From contig CAJJBZ010000003.1 of the NCBI GenBank assembly GCA_905182535.1, positions 225,699 to 289,698 of the forward strand: a stretch of DNA of 64,000 nucleotides. Direction: 5' to 3'. Source of the DNA: an uncultured Planktomarina sp. (lineage in GTDB: Bacteria; Pseudomonadota; Alphaproteobacteria; Rhodobacterales; Rhodobacteraceae). Under the pieces are notes generated by a model. The model did not search any database. It was not told the origin of the DNA and saw nothing but the letters and a program-made list of their open reading frames with translations. A program made the translations under genes and the position numbers. Positions 18,626 through 28,992 of this stretch are shown here, one piece after another. Positions within the stretch are counted from its first letter, which is position 1. Every line of letters begins with the position of its first letter.

Positions 18626-19177
18626 ATGCGCTACTTACTTTCTGTTATTCTCTATACGGCCCTTGCCGCCACTGCAAATGCAGACATGAGTGCACTAGAA
18701 GCGCTACGCGCTGGCGACATGCGCAAACTTCAGTTTCACAACGAAATCACAAACGCTCCTGAGATCTCATTCATCCAAGGCAATGGATCAGCAGGACTTT
18801 TGTCCGATTACCGCGGTAAAGTGGTCTTGCTCAATTTCTGGGCCACATGGTGCGCGCCTTGCCGAAAAGAGATGCCAAACCTGTCTGCACTGCAATCCAC
18901 ATTGGGTGGCGATGATTTTACCGTAATCACCATCGCTACCGGGCCAAACCCACCAGCAAAGATCACAGCTTTCTTTAACGATATAGGCATTGATAACCTA
19001 CCTGCCCACCGTGACCCAAGACAGGCTTTGGCGCGTGAAATGCGAGTTTTAGGCTTGCCAGCGACCATCTTGCTTGACCGACACGGTCAAGAAATCGCTC
19101 GACTTCTAGGTGATGCAAATTGGCACAGCGACAGCGCCCTAGCCATAATCCAGTCCCTCATCGCCTCAGAGATCTGA
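18626..19177 (+). CDS. tlpA: TlpA-like periplasmic thioredoxin
   Basis: A 183-residue protein with an N-terminal signal sequence or anchor (residues 1-19, ending ANA) and a thioredoxin domain with the redox pair in [14 protein letters not shown] (C76, C79). The cis-proline is in [12 protein letters not shown]. Such proteins reduce periplasmic disulfides, often for cytochrome c or oxidase assembly. Divergent tlpA-argH is a common Rhodobacteraceae arrangement. Its last 20 bases overlap the convergent tag gene. Confidence 0.87.
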   Translation: MRYLLSVILYTALAATANADMSALEALRAGDMRKLQFHNEITNAPEISFIQGNGSAGLLSDYRGKVVLLNFWATWCAPCRKEMPNLSALQSTLGGDDFTVITIATGPNPPAKITAFFNDIGIDNLPAHRDPRQALAREMRVLGLPATILLDRHGQEIARLLGDANWHSDSALAIIQSLIASEI

Positions 19178-19727
19178 TCTCATGATGACGGTAGCAGCCG
19201 AGAGTGTGATTGTTGAGCAAGCCGCAAGCCTCCATCCACGCATAAACGATGGTCGGACCGCAAAATTTAAACCCAGCCTCCTTAAGATCTTTCGAAATTT
19301 GCACACTGAGCGGTGATTGAGTAGGCACCTGCGCCAAGGTTTCGTATCTACCAACTAAAGGCCTACTACCTACATAAGCCCATAAGCGCTCAGAAAATGA
19401 CATCTCACCTGAAAGCCGCAAATAGGCTTGCGCATTACCAATCGTAGCCTCAATTTTACCACGGTGACGCACAATCCCAGCGTTTTGTAGCAAACCCTCA
19501 ACCTCTAAAGGGCCCCATGTTGCTATTATATGGGGATCAAAATTAACAAAAGCGCTCCGAAACTCATCTCGCTTTTTCAAAATAGTGATCCAACTCAACC
19601 CCGCTTGAAAGCCGTCTAAAACAAGCTTTTCCCAGAGGGCCTGGCTATCATACTCAGGAACTCCCCACTCATGATCATGATATTTGAGATAAATTGTATC
19701 AGTTCCAACCCAGCCACACCGTTCCAT
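19158..19727 (-). CDS. tag: DNA-3-methyladenine glycosylase I
   Basis: Removes 3-methyladenine from alkylated DNA. The 189-residue protein matches the Tag family in length and carries its structural zinc ligands: C4 (MERCGW), H17 (KYHDHEWG), and the C-terminal pair H174 and C178 (NNHTLGCYRHHE). The HEWG segment and FDGFQAGLSW-type helix with WITILKKR are typical. It is convergent with and overlaps tlpA. The upstream side faces a gap of nearly 570 bases before phaA. Confidence 0.95.
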   Translation of the reverse strand: MERCGWVGTDTIYLKYHDHEWGVPEYDSQALWEKLVLDGFQAGLSWITILKKRDEFRSAFVNFDPHIIATWGPLEVEGLLQNAGIVRHRGKIEATIGNAQAYLRLSGEMSFSERLWAYVGSRPLVGRYETLAQVPTQSPLSVQISKDLKEAGFKFCGPTIVYAWMEACGLLNNHTLGCYRHHEIRSLRR

Positions 19728-20296
19728 TAATTTTCCAATTCACTCCACGTTATGCCTGAAAAGAGGTGTTACCAAAGCATATGGATATCACTTAACTACC
19801 GACCTAAATTAAAACCAAATCAAACAGTACCGATGCTAAACATTTAGCATCACATTGGCACGATATGATACCATGGTCCCACAAATACTCTCACGTGCTT
19901 TTGACAACATGCACAACTCCTTCACCATTTCAAACCAACTTCTGATGCTTTTGGGGATGTCGATACTAATAATGAATGAAAGGCCAAGTTTTCAGTGGCT
20001 AGAAATATTGGAGTCAAGGCTAATTTTTTTTGCTGTTGGATTTATCGGTTGCTTACTTCCAAGCAATGTAGGCTCACCGCTCACTCCACCATAGCACCAG
20101 AATGTCACAGTTAGTGGCCAGACTTACAAATATGCTGCGACGCAGTAAAAATGTATCGCATATGCAGCATTTTTGAAATCCATGCCATTGTCATTTACGA
20201 AACTAATTCTTAAACCTATCCTGAGTGAGGGCCTAACTGCGCGCAATCAACGATTCCTTGTGCTGAATGTAGACCTCATCAATGAGGAGAGGCTTT
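19728..20296. other. Gap between tag and phaA
   Basis: A 569-base region with no convincing gene. An open frame at 19855-20094 (79 codons, weakly hydrophobic second half) has no recognisable homology or ribosome site and I do not call it. The right-hand part holds the PhaR-type operator at 20135-20145 and the phaA promoter; the left part holds the tag promoter. Confidence 0.5.
20135..20145. promoter_or_regulatory. PhaR-type operator CTGC-N3-GCAG upstream of phaA
   Basis: The sequence CTGCGACGCAG is an exact match to the CTGC-N3-GCAG site described for the polyhydroxybutyrate-responsive repressor PhaR in Rhodobacter and Paracoccus. It lies about 150 bases before the phaA start. A second related half, ATGCAGCAT, follows at 20162-20170, so the flanking ATGCTGC/GCAGCAT pair also forms a wider inverted repeat. 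PhaR itself is not encoded in this window. Confidence 0.6.
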
Positions 20297-21476
20297 ATGA
20301 CAAATATCGTAATCGTATCTGCGGCTCGGACCGCCGTAGGAAGCTTTGGTGGTATATTTTCTAGTACACCAGCTCATGATTTAGGATCTTCTGTTCTGCA
20401 AGCTGTGGTAGCACGTGCCAGAATCGATAAATCTGAGGTGAGTGAAACCATTCTAGGTCAAGTATTGACCGCAGGCCAAGGGCAGAACCCCGCGCGACAA
20501 GCTCATATCAACGCCGGTCTTCCAACTCAAGCCGCAGCTTGGAGCATCAACCAGGTATGCGGTTCAGGCCTACGCGCCGTTGCCATTGCCGCGCAGCATA
20601 TCCAATTAGGTGACGCAAATATCGTGGCCGCTGGTGGCCAAGAGAATATGACCCTCTCACCACATGTGGCGCATCTGCGCAGCGGTACCAAAATGGGCGA
20701 TATCAAATATATTGATAGCATGATCCGTGATGGCCTTTGGGATGCTTTTAATAACTACCACATGGGGCAAACTGCAGAGAACGTGGCTGAACAATGGTTA
20801 ATCAGCTCGTGCAGCGCAAGATGAATTTGCTGTAGCGAGCCAAAACAAAGCTGAAGCCGCGCAACAGGCTGGTAAGTTTTTTGATGAGATAGCTGCCTTT
20901 ACAGTCAAAACTCGAAAAGGTGCTATCATCGCTGATGCAGATGAGTATATTCGCCACGGTGCAACACTCGAAAGCATGGCAAAAATGCGACCTGCCTTTG
21001 TGCGCGACGGGGGCACCGTGACAGCTGCGAATGCCTCCGGCCTAAATGATGGCGCCGCAGCTGTATTACTTATGACGGCAGAGGAAGCTGAGAGGCGTGG
21101 ACTTGAGCCTTTGGCACGCATCGCAAGCTATGCAACTGCTGGGCTAGATCCAGCTATCATGGGTGTAGGCCCAATATATGCAAGCCGCAAAGCGCTAGAT
21201 AAGGCGGGTTGGTCGGTTAGAGATTTAGACTTGGTCGAAGCCAACGAAGCCTTTGCCGCTCAGGCCTGTGCTGTGAATAAAGACATGGGTTGGGATCCTG
21301 CCATCGTAAACGTAAACGGCGGTGCGATTGCGATTGGTCATCCAATTGGCGCCTCAGGATGCCGGATCTTGAATACATTATTGTTCGAAATGCAGCGTCG
21401 CAGCGCAAAACGTGGTTTAGCCACGCTCTGCATAGGTGGTGGTATGGGTGTCGCGATGTGCCTCGAACGTCCCTGA
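20297..21476 (+). CDS. phaA: Acetyl-CoA acetyltransferase (beta-ketothiolase), broken by one indel
   Basis: Condenses two acetyl-CoA to acetoacetyl-CoA for PHB synthesis or the ethylmalonyl-CoA pathway. The ATG at 20297 follows GAGGAGAGG. The acyl-accepting cysteine is C88 in [11 protein letters not shown]; the C-terminal half has [14 protein letters not shown] (catalytic His) and [14 protein letters not shown] (second Cys). The frame breaks near 20803-20808: with one T removed it reads [23 protein letters not shown], as in intact thiolases. The joined protein is about 393 residues, the normal length. phaB follows 126 bases later. Confidence 0.93.
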
Positions 21477-21602
21477 CTTTGCCGAATTGAACACAGATAG
21501 GAACCTTCCTTAATAAAGATCAGTTTTGGTGCGTAATTTTATTGCGTTAATGAGTTATCTATAATAATATAATTTCGTAGTTAATTTTTATAGGAAATAG
21601 TC

Positions 21603-22325
21603 ATGTCCCGTGTAGCTCTAGTAAGCGGAGGCACCCGAGGTATCGGCGCAGCCATTTCAACAGCCCTCAAATCTGAAGGTTATACTGTAGCTGCGACCTA
21701 TGCCGGTAATGACGACAAAGCTTTAGCCTTCACCGCCGAAACCGGCATCAAAACGTTCAAATGGGACGTCTCAGACTATGACGCCTGCGTCTCCGGCATT
21801 GCCAAGGTTGAAACCGAGTTGGGCCAAGTTGATATCTTGGTTAATAACGCTGGAATTACTCGTGACGCTCCCTTCCATAAGATGACGCGGGATCAATGGT
21901 GCGACGTCATTCGCACCAATTTGGATGGTGCCTTCAACATGACACATCCTTTGTGGAACGGCATGCGTGACCGAAAATTTGGCCGCGTAGTCAATATTTC
22001 TTCTATTAATGGTCAGAAAGGTCAATTCGCACAAACCAATTACTCAGCAGCAAAAGCCGGAGACATTGGCTTCACAAAAGCATTAGCCCAAGAAGGCGCT
22101 CGTGTTGGAATTACAGTGAACGCTATTTGTCCTGGCTACATCGCAACAGAAATGGTTATGGCCGTGCCGGAAAAGATCCGTGACAGTATCGTTGCGCAAA
22201 TTCCAACAGGCCGCCTTGGCGAAGCCAGCGAAATTGCGCGTTGTGTTGTCTTTTTGGTCTCCGATGATGCAGGCTTCATCACAGGCTCAACCCTCACCGC
22301 AAATGGCGGCCAATATATGGCTTGA
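21603..22325 (+). CDS. phaB: Acetoacetyl-CoA reductase
   Basis: NADPH-dependent reduction of acetoacetyl-CoA to (R)-3-hydroxybutyryl-CoA. The 240-residue SDR has the nucleotide motif GGTRGIG (9-15), NNAG (81-84), the catalytic Ser in NISSING (S133/S134), and YSAAK with Y147 and K151. The PhaB-specific TRDAPFHKMTRDQW region is present. AGGAA lies upstream of the ATG. It is second in the phaAB unit and is followed by a strong terminator. No phaC or phasin gene is in the window. Confidence 0.96.
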   Translation: MSRVALVSGGTRGIGAAISTALKSEGYTVAATYAGNDDKALAFTAETGIKTFKWDVSDYDACVSGIAKVETELGQVDILVNNAGITRDAPFHKMTRDQWCDVIRTNLDGAFNMTHPLWNGMRDRKFGRVVNISSINGQKGQFAQTNYSAAKAGDIGFTKALAQEGARVGITVNAICPGYIATEMVMAVPEKIRDSIVAQIPTGRLGEASEIARCVVFLVSDDAGFITGSTLTANGGQYMA

Positions 22326-22351
22326 TCGCTCGAGCAGTGATCCTACAGACC

Positions 22352-22380
22352 AACGGCTGCCTCTCGGGGCAGCCGTTTTA
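22352..22380 (+). terminator. Rho-independent terminator after phaB
   Basis: Arms 22352-22361 (AACGGCTGCC) and 22368-22377 pair perfectly over 10 bp with a 6-base loop and are followed by TTTTA. It lies 27 bases after the phaB stop codon, so it ends the phaAB transcript and separates it from the convergent DUF465 gene. Confidence 0.85.
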
Positions 22381-22404
22381 ACATTCTAGTAAAAAAACAA
22401 GCCA

Positions 22405-22572
22405 CTATATTTGTGATAATCGTAATATCTCTTCTTTAAGTAGCAGTTTTTTCTTCTTCAATTCCGCAACCCGAAAATGATCCGAAGCTGGGAATTTTTG
22501 GGCGCTCTCCACCGCTTGGCCAAGACTCATATGCTTGCGTTGCAACTCAGTGATTCTAGAGTTTAGGTTCAT
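22405..22572 (-). CDS. DUF465 (YdcH-like) small helical protein, 55 aa
   Basis: A 55-residue protein starting MNLNSRITELQRKHMSLG, with a very strong ribosome site (GAGAGGAGG) before its ATG. It is a predicted two-helix, charged protein with the LKKKKLLLKEEI pattern of the DUF465 family, which is common in proteobacteria and of unknown function. It stands alone, convergent with phaAB, with about 115 bases to the next minus-strand gene end upstream. Confidence 0.8.
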   Translation of the reverse strand: MNLNSRITELQRKHMSLGQAVESAQKFPASDHFRVAELKKKKLLLKEEILRLSQI

Positions 22573-22689
22573 GGTTCCTCCTCTCGATTTATGTGTACTT
22601 TTAGTCGATCATATTAAATTTAATCTGTCACGCCCTAGCTGAAATATCCCACCATAACTCTGATCTTTGCGCAAAATATTGCTTAAGAA

Positions 22690-23439
22690 TTAACCGCGCC
22701 ATTGAAATACAGCCCCATCGCGCAACACTGCAGAAATCTCTGGAGCGTAGTCTGGACAGTTCTCGACATGCGCGGCGCCCACATGCAAAATTTGGGTCGT
22801 TAACAACTGAAATGCTGCACGGCCTGATTTGCGGGCACGTACCAAAACTAAATGCGGTGCACGACCGTCACGCGGAGCCAAAGGTTGGACAGAAATTGAT
22901 CCAAGTCGCCCACTAAGCCCCGCAAGAATATCCGGCAAACGCTCAACCCTTTGGATCAATGTCAAATACCCCCTAGGGCGCAAACGTTTGGCAGCAGTTT
23001 CGATCCAATGGGATAGAGCTACTTGCTCGGAACGGCCTGAGGCCCGACCTACTTCTGGGGGAGTAGACGAGGAGTCTTCTCTAAAATAAGGCGGATTCAT
23101 GATTACTTGATGGAATGATTGATCATAGAAAGGTGTTGGTCGGGCGGACACGCAGCCCACCTGCACATCAAATTCGAAACTATTTTGTGCTGCATTGCCC
23201 CGCGCTAGCTGAGCATAGTCTGGTAAAATTTCTACCCCATGCAACCTGACCCCAGGCACGCGGGCTGCCAAACATAAACTTGCGACACCAACACCACATC
23301 CAAGCTCAAGTACATGTTCACCATCTTTCGCTGGGCAAGCCGCAGCCAAAAGTACCGGATCAATACCAGCACGGTACCCAATTTTAGGCTGAGCCAGCTG
23401 CAAGCGGCCACCTAAAAAACCGTCTTGGCTGGTATCCAC
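22690..23439 (-). CDS. tRNA1(Val) A37 N6-methyltransferase family protein
   Basis: A 249-residue SAM-dependent methyltransferase. Motif I is ELGCGVG (45-51) and the N6-adenine signature NPPY is at 115-118, followed by FREDSS. The opening GGRLQLAQPKIGYRAGIDPVLLAAA is typical of the TrmN6/YfiC group, which methylates A37 of tRNA1-Val. The precise substrate is inferred. Its start overlaps by one base the stop of the DUF2007 gene before it, so the pair is an operon. Confidence 0.82.
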   Translation of the reverse strand: MDTSQDGFLGGRLQLAQPKIGYRAGIDPVLLAAACPAKDGEHVLELGCGVGVASLCLAARVPGVRLHGVEILPDYAQLARGNAAQNSFEFDVQVGCVSARPTPFYDQSFHQVIMNPPYFREDSSSTPPEVGRASGRSEQVALSHWIETAAKRLRPRGYLTLIQRVERLPDILAGLSGRLGSISVQPLAPRDGRAPHLVLVRARKSGRAAFQLLTTQILHVGAAHVENCPDYAPEISAVLRDGAVFQWRG

Positions 23440-23654
23440 TATTTACCCAAATCTACATCGTTGTCGCGCATGACCACAGTCGCTTCACAATGATCATGAT
23501 CGGCCACCATCAGGCGGCGCGGCAATATGCCAATGCTGCCTTCAAGGATACTGCTATTTACGTCAAATTCGAAGCAGGCTATATCTTCTCCCCGCAGTAG
23601 CATCTGAGCGAATGCAATTATAGTTGGATCTGTTGTGCGCAATAATTCCTTCAT
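23439..23654 (-). CDS. DUF2007 small protein
   Basis: A 71-residue protein (MKELLRTTDPTIIAFAQMLL...) of the DUF2007 family, sometimes described as putative signal-transducing proteins related to PII-like folds. The conserved segments are the N-terminal TTDP and the DIACFEFDVNSS and RRLMVADHDH parts. Function is unknown. It is co-transcribed with the methyltransferase and divergent from the polyprenyl synthase gene, with a 63-base gap; this pairing is common in Rhodobacteraceae. Confidence 0.8.
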   Translation of the reverse strand: MKELLRTTDPTIIAFAQMLLRGEDIACFEFDVNSSILEGSIGILPRRLMVADHDHCEATVVMRDNDVDLGK

Positions 23655-23717
23655 GAGTTATCACATAGGGCTACACCTATGGGTTTGTCGAGGCATTTGG
23701 AAAAATGAGGAATACTT

Positions 23718-24711
23718 TTGAATAATAACCCGTCAAAACCACATGATCGCCTAGCACTGGCCTTGTCTGATGAGATGGCCGCAGTAAATACGCTAATCAA
23801 GTTGCGCATGGCATCCGAGCATGCTCCACGTATTCCTGAGGTAACAGCCCATCTGGTGGATGCGGGCGGCAAACGTTTACGCCCTATGCTAACGCTGGCT
23901 GCTGCACGGATGTGTGGCTATACTGGACCCTATCATATCCATCTCGCCGCCACTGTGAGAATTTATACACACAGCCACGCTTTTACATGATGATGTAGTT
24001 GATGCCAGCGACCAACGGCGTGGTCGTCCAACTGCAAACCTTTTGTGGGACAATCAATCTACCATTTTAGTAGGTGATTATTTATTTGCACGCGCTTTCC
24101 AATTGATGGTTGAGGCTGGCAATTTACGGGTATTAGATATTTTGGCCAATGCATCAGCCACAATCGCCGAAGGCGAAGTGTTGCAACTTTCCGCAGCCCA
24201 AGATGTGGCAACTACTGAAGAAATTTATTTCAGGGTCATCCGCGGCAAAACTGCAGCCTTATTTTCTGCAGCAATGGAGGTTGGTGCCGTAATTGCCCAG
24301 AAAGATGACAAGACCGTGCAGGCGCTATCTAATTATGGGGACGCCTTGGGTATTTCATTCCAGATCGTCGATGATCTATTGGACTATACCGGCACAGAAG
24401 CAACAGGGAAAAATATTGGAGACGATTTTCGTGAGCGCAAGCTGACGCTTCCTGTGATTAAGGCTATAGCTGCGGCAGATCCCAGTGAATTGGCGTTTTG
24501 GAAAAAATGCATCTCCAAGGGCACACAAGATGAAGGCGATCTCGAGCATGCTTTGAGGCTCATGAACAGTCATAATGCCCTCAAAGATACCCGCACACAG
24601 GCTTTATATTGGGCTGAGAAAGCTAAAGCAGCATTGGATGTGCTACCCGAGCATGAGTTTAAGCCCATGCTTATGGACCTATCTAATTATGTGGTTTCTC
24701 GCGTTAACTAA
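23718..24711 (+). CDS. ispB: Polyprenyl diphosphate synthase, broken by one indel
   Basis: Trans-prenyltransferase making the ubiquinone side-chain precursor (octa- or decaprenyl diphosphate). A TTG start at 23718 is chosen because GAGGA lies six bases upstream and the only nearby ATG is out of frame. The frame breaks at an extra A at 23958; removing it reads [27 protein letters not shown], with the first Asp-rich motif DDVVD. The second motif is QIVDDLLDYTG, and GEVLQL and GKTAALFSA are present. The joined length is about 330 residues. The 3' end overlaps ispE by 8 bases, tail to tail. Confidence 0.9.
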
Positions 24712-25533
24712 CTATAAGCGGACCACTTGCCGTCCACCAACTTGGCTGCGCCTCGTTAATGACTTGGGCGCAGCTCGTTGCAGCCTCCAAAGTTTCAAAC
24801 AATGCAAAACAAGTGGCACCCGAGCCTGACATGCGACTCACTTTTGGATTATGCGCCTTTAATTCACTCAAAACAGAGACAATCATCGGTTCAACGTCCA
24901 TTGCTGGAGCCTGCAAGTCATTACGCTGCTGCACCAACCAATCTAGAAAAATTAAGGGACACGTTGGGACTACACCCATTGCAGAGTTTCGACAAAGACA
25001 TGCTGATTGAAAACTATGGCTGTTGAAACAGCCCGGGCGGGGTTGACCAAGCAAGCGAAAAGCGGCGGGATATAGGACAGTTCCGAAATAACCTCACCCG
25101 TCCCCTGCATCACAACAGGCTTAGACCACATGCACACAGGCACATCTGACCCCAAAGAAAGTTGCGCTACTATATCCGGGCTGGGTATATTCCACAGTTC
25201 AGACATACCCCTCAAAGTGGCGGCGGCATTTGAACTGCCGCCACCGATGCCTGACGAGATCGGCATGGTTTTATGCAAAAGGATTTCAGTGGTACACCCA
25301 GCAGGAAAAATATCAGCGGCACGCAGCACCAAGTTATCAGCACCCAAAGGTAATTTTTCTGATTGAGGGCCAATTATCTGCAACGTAGTCTTCGAGGCTT
25401 TACGCAGCTCAATCCATTCTCCACAGTCTAGAAAAGCCACCAAGCTATCTAAAATATGGAAGCCATTGGGGCGCTGGCCCAACACATGTAAGCACAAATT
25501 AATTTTGGCAGGAGCCTTGAACCTAATAGCCAT
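24704..25533 (-). CDS. ispE: 4-diphosphocytidyl-2-C-methyl-D-erythritol kinase, frame-broken
   Basis: GHMP kinase of the MEP pathway for isoprenoids. The N-terminal part (MAIRFKAPAKINLCLHVLG) has the ATP motif PISSGIGGGSSNAAATL. The C-terminal part, in another frame, has WLVQQRNDLQAPA and the third GHMP motif VSRMSGSGATCFALFE. The switch lies between about 24970 and 25010. The joined length (about 275) is normal. The enzyme is essential when the MEP route is the only one, so a sequencing indel is likely. It starts inside the last bases of the TPR gene (25523). Confidence 0.88.
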
Positions 25534-27247
25534 CGGCTACCTGCAGCGGTGGCGCACCTTCTTCAGCCAAAACTGCATCAAGACCAATATCTAATTTCAA
25601 CTGTACGCGTACCGGATCAATATCATCGGGGCCCTTGGCCTCATTTGCAAAACTCAATGCTCTGCGCCACTGAAAGAGCGCCTCAGCTTTACGGCCTACA
25701 GCCCAATATACATCACCTAAATGATCATTCACAACAGGGTCGGTAGTCATCAGCTCTACCGCCCGCTCCAACTGGACGACGGCATCTTGATAATAACCCA
25801 GTCGATATTGCACCCAACCCAAGCTATCTATGATGTAGCCCGCCGTCGGTTGCACCGCCACAGCACGTTGGATCATGGAAAGTGCCTCTTCCAACATCTC
25901 ACCACGTTCAACCAATGAATAGCCCACATAATTCAATATTTGGAATTGATTAGGTGACAGCACTAAAGCCTGGTCGAAGTCTCGCATACCCAGTTCCCAA
26001 GCGCCAAGCCGATCATGGGCAATGCCTCGAGCATAATAAATATACCAGTGCCAAGGCTTGAGCTGATCAATCATCGCAATAGCAGTATCATAGCTCTGTA
26101 CAGCAAGGGAAAAGTTTCCCTCTTGGCGAAGAAAATTGCCAAGAGTTTCGTGGACGCGACGTACGTCGGGGAAAGACTCGGCAAGTTGCTCCAACACTTC
26201 AATCGACATTTCAGCTTTACCAACACCGTACATGGCCTGCGCACGCCCCAATTCCGCATTCACGAAGGCGGGATGGCTGCGCGGTACCGCGTCATAGGTC
26301 TCAATCGCTAAGCTTGGATTGCCTAATTCTTCCAACAATTGGGCAGATAGCAAAAGTGCGTGGACATTGCGTGGCGCCATATGGCTGGCCAATCTTGTGT
26401 AAAGTAGTAAACCATCATGGTCCTCCCCATTCTTTAGAGCCATCGCAAGAAAAAATAGAACTTCTCCAGCGCCCTCGCTGCCGTTACGCACCATGTCAAA
26501 ATCAACTGCTACACCAGCTTCAAGTTGCGCAATCATTGTAAGCACTTCTTGATCAGCATCCTCACCGTGGAAATCGTTCAAAAAACTAATTGCGTCCACA
26601 GAACGTCCAAGTTGTAGTAAAATCTGAGCACGGACCAAGCTGCCTCTAAATGAAATTGCGGCCGGTGTTTGATCTTTGTCAGAAAATATAGACTCCGCGC
26701 TGTCAAAATCACCCACAAGCGACAAAGCTAAGGCTTTTTGGTAAAGTGCAAAGCTGCGCATGCCCTCAGCATTTGCAGCGGCGTCGAACAAGGTCAAAGC
26801 GTCGCCAACTTGGCCCAGGCCCATCAAAGCCCACCCCTTGAGTAAGTCGTCAATGGCCGTCCCAGCCACAGAAGTCATTTCAAGCTGCGCCAAAGCGGCA
26901 TCATAATCTTGAGCTTGGAAAGATACTGCAAGTCGCAAAATTTCTGCCAGTGGCTGGGTCTCAGAAGACGAGGTCAACATCTTAGCCAGTATCTGCGCTT
27001 TATCTACATCGCCCACTGCTAAGAAAGCTGACATTGCCTGTGCAACAAGGGCTAGGTTTTGAGGCGATTGCGACAACGCACGAGCAAAATATTGGGAAGC
27101 AGGTTGGTAATCATGTGCCATAGCCGCCTGACGGGCAGCAATGTAGGCACCGGACGCGTCTTGTGCCTGTACCCCCGTTGCCAACGCTCCACCAAAGGCC
27201 GCAAGTCTCAGAAAGTTTGACAGTATTTTTAGCACCGGCATCTCCAT
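25523..27247 (-). CDS. Secreted or periplasmic TPR-repeat protein
   Basis: A 574-residue protein with an N-terminal signal sequence (hydrophobic to about residue 25, VQAQDASG after it) and tetratricopeptide repeats along most of its length, clearest between 300 and 560 (for example YYQDAVVQLERAVELMTTDPVVNDHLGDVYWAVGR has the W/Y/A spacing of TPRs). Such proteins scaffold envelope complexes; the partner is unknown. It is between ETF-QO and ispE, overlapping ispE by 11 bases, a conserved Rhodobacteraceae order. The first ATG has no clear ribosome site; the third codon is also ATG. Confidence 0.85.
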   Translation of the reverse strand: MEMPVLKILSNFLRLAAFGGALATGVQAQDASGAYIAARQAAMAHDYQPASQYFARALSQSPQNLALVAQAMSAFLAVGDVDKAQILAKMLTSSSETQPLAEILRLAVSFQAQDYDAALAQLEMTSVAGTAIDDLLKGWALMGLGQVGDALTLFDAAANAEGMRSFALYQKALALSLVGDFDSAESIFSDKDQTPAAISFRGSLVRAQILLQLGRSVDAISFLNDFHGEDADQEVLTMIAQLEAGVAVDFDMVRNGSEGAGEVLFFLAMALKNGEDHDGLLLYTRLASHMAPRNVHALLLSAQLLEELGNPSLAIETYDAVPRSHPAFVNAELGRAQAMYGVGKAEMSIEVLEQLAESFPDVRRVHETLGNFLRQEGNFSLAVQSYDTAIAMIDQLKPWHWYIYYARGIAHDRLGAWELGMRDFDQALVLSPNQFQILNYVGYSLVERGEMLEEALSMIQRAVAVQPTAGYIIDSLGWVQYRLGYYQDAVVQLERAVELMTTDPVVNDHLGDVYWAVGRKAEALFQWRRALSFANEAKGPDDIDPVRVQLKLDIGLDAVLAEEGAPPLQVADGY

Positions 27248-27340
27248 AATTATGACAATTCCAGGACAGCTGTACGACTAAAATAATTGACGTCACACAC
27301 ATTTCAGGCCACGGACATTGCCGTATTTTAAATTTTCATA

Positions 27341-28992
27341 TCACATATTTGGATAGTTTGGACCATCTCCACCCTGCGGAGTGACCCATGTGATGTTTTG
27401 GCTCGGATCTTTGATATCACAGGTCTTACAATGTACACAGTTTTGGAAGTTCACAACAAATCGAGGATCTTTGCCATCTTCTTCAACCACCTCATAAACT
27501 CCAGCTGGGCAGTAGCGTTGCGCAGGCTCCGCATATTGCGGCAAATTCACAGAAATTGGCATGCAGGATCTGTGAGATGTAAATGCGATGGTTGGCTTTC
27601 CTCATGATTGGTCATCGCAAAGCTTACATTGGTCAATCGGTCAAAAGATAGCTTTCCATCGGGCTTCGGATAGTCAATCTTTGAGTAGTTCGCGGCTTTA
27701 CCTGTCGACTGCGCATCTGTTTTACCGTGTTTAATAGTGCCAAAAAGGCTGAATTTGAAAATTGATTGAAACCACATATCAAAGCCACCTAAAACCAGCC
27801 CACCAAAGGGCCCAAACCTAGCAGCCAAAGGCGCCACATTGCGCACAGTTCTAAGATCTTTTCCCACAGGTCCAGAGCGCAATTCAGCGTCATAGCTTTC
27901 GAGCACATCGCCAGACCGACCCATGTTGATAGCGGCATAGGCGGCTTCTGCAGCCGCCATACCAGAGTACATCGCGTTGTGATTGCCCTTGATCCGCGGT
28001 AGGTTAACCAGCCCTACAGAACAGCCAAGCATAGCACCACCAGGGAAAGCTGCCTTTGGCATGGATTGGAATCCACCCTTAGTCACAGCACGCGCGCCAT
28101 AGGCCACGCGCTTACCACCCTCAAGTACTTTAGAAATCTGCGGGTGATGCTTGAAACGTTGAAATTCCATATAAGGGAATAAATGCGGATTTTTGTAATT
28201 AAGATCGATGATAAAACCCACATAAACCTGGTTGTTTTCTAAATGGTACATGAAAGATCCACCACTATCTTTTGACCCATAGGCCAGCCCATCGAATGGG
28301 TCACTTCGCCCAAGTTATGGTGTTCAGGCTTCACTTCCCAAATTTCTTTCATCCCAAGGCCAAATTTGGCTACATCACAATCAGTATCTAAATTGTATTT
28401 TTCAATTACCTGTTTGGACAAAGATCCACGCACACCTTCAGACAAAAACACATATTTACCATGCAGCTCCATGCCAGGCTCATAAGAATCAGAAGCACTA
28501 CCATCCACTTTTTTACCAAACTCACCTGCCACGACGCCTTTGACCGCACCATCGTCACGAAACACCAGCTCAGAACAAGCCATACCCGGGAAAACTTCAA
28601 CTCCTAGATCTTCGGCCTGCTCCGCCAACCAGCGGCAGACATTACCCATTGATACGATATAATTACCATGATTGCTCATCAACGGTGGCATGATTATATT
28701 TGGCAAACGCAGATGCCCTGCCTCTCCTAACACGTAGAAATTATCTTGTGTCACCTCAGTATTCAGCGGCGCACCTTTTTTCTTCCAATCTGGAATAAGT
28801 TTATTGAGCGCAGAAGGATCCAAAACCGCACCAGACAAGAATATGGGCGCCCACTTCAGACCCTTTCTCGACCACACACACTGCAAGGTCCCCATTCAAT
28901 TGCTTCAAACGGATCGCGGCCGAGAGTCCCGAAGGGCCAGCGCCAACGATCACTACATCATATTCCATGGTCTCACGTTCAATATTTGCCAT
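27341..28992 (-). CDS. etfD: Electron transfer flavoprotein-ubiquinone oxidoreductase, three indels
   Basis: Membrane-associated FAD/4Fe-4S enzyme that passes electrons from ETF (fatty and amino acid oxidation) to ubiquinone. The ATG at 28990-28992 follows GAGGGAC. The FAD motif [14 protein letters not shown] is near the N-terminus and the C-terminus has the cluster cysteines in CPAGVYEV and [17 protein letters not shown]. Frame breaks lie near 28836-28838 (one extra base; then [10 protein letters not shown]), near 28270-28280 (one base short; then [17 protein letters not shown]), and near 27561 (one base short; then [11 protein letters not shown]). The joined length of about 550 is normal. 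Confidence 0.93.

Noticed and set aside
19855..20094. 79-codon open frame between tag and phaA
   Set aside because: It has no recognisable family and no ribosome site, and its composition resembles the surrounding non-coding AT-rich DNA.
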